Below are positions 5,908 to 5,961 of a DNA stretch of 5,961 nucleotides, one piece after another. Under the pieces are notes generated by a model, which saw only the letters and a list, made by a program, of their open reading frames with translations, had not been told where the DNA came from and ran no database searches. This stretch comes from Selenomonas sp. (GTDB taxonomy: Bacteria; Bacillota; Negativicutes; Selenomonadales; Selenomonadaceae), in the NCBI GenBank assembly GCA_003518745.1, contig DOYB01000139.1, forward strand, positions 1 to 5,961, in the 5' to 3' direction. Within the stretch, counting starts at the first letter, position 1. The number at the start of each line of letters is the position of its first letter. Both the position numbers and the translations under genes were made by a program.

Positions 5908-5961
5908 CTATGTCTTTACTTTTAGTTCGGCGCAGGTTGCATAGAAAGCTTCTATATCGTC
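5908..5961 (-). CDS. C-terminal fragment of an upstream leftward gene (partial at right edge)
   Basis: The minus-strand frame entering from the right edge reads DDIEAFYATCAELKVKT and stops at TAG 5910-5908. It has the same orientation as the helicase, and hairpins lie between it and the helicase start. Seventeen residues are too few to identify a family. The composition looks like a normal soluble C-terminus, and the position of the stop just before the palindromes supports it as a real gene end. The neighbouring sequence to the right would show whether it belongs to the same system. Confidence 0.5.
   Translation of the reverse strand, partial: DDIEAFYATCAELKVKT

Overview
The window is a compact, almost entirely leftward-transcribed (minus strand) bacterial segment of moderate GC content. 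Its strong purine-rich ribosome-binding sites (GGAGGG, AGGAGG, GAGGAG), U-tract hairpin terminators and protein types (MORN/DUF4352-like exported protein, TPR protein, SF2 helicase) suggest a Bacillota (Firmicutes) chromosome or accessory region. I cannot name the genus, and no tRNA, rRNA, CRISPR array, transposase or integrase is visible.

Layout, read right to left as transcribed. (1) At the right edge are the last 17 codons of an upstream minus-strand gene, ending at 5908. (2) Positions 5813-5907 hold two palindromes. The larger can fold as a 17-bp hairpin followed by a short T run, and its centre carries a good extended -10 match, so it may be a terminator, an operator/promoter, or both. 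(3) Next is a tight three-gene cassette. The first gene is an 878-aa SF2 (DEAH) helicase with a C-terminal HExxH zinc-metallopeptidase module of SprT/YgjP type. Eleven bases later comes a 366-aa protein with a conserved-looking N-terminal domain and a TPR-like C-terminal half. An ATGA stop/start junction leads to the third gene, an exported or membrane-anchored MORN-repeat plus DUF4352-like protein whose lipobox cysteine position is tyrosine. (4) A perfect 14-bp inverted repeat follows the MORN gene. (5) Two small genes of unrecognised family (193 and 97 aa), each with a strong RBS and only 39 bases apart, form a second short unit. It ends in a convincing U-tract terminator at about 144-189. 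(6) The far left may hold the C-terminal end of a rightward gene that converges on that terminator.

How the genes may work together is inference. The helicase-protease fusion could translocate on DNA and cut protein bound or crosslinked to it, and the TPR partner could be an adaptor or DNA/nucleotide reader. That arrangement would suit DNA-protein crosslink handling or anti-phage defence. Nothing in the window proves either role. The envelope-type MORN protein translationally linked to these two cytoplasmic proteins is the odd member. The helicase-peptidase fusion and its two partners are the best candidate here for an undescribed system.
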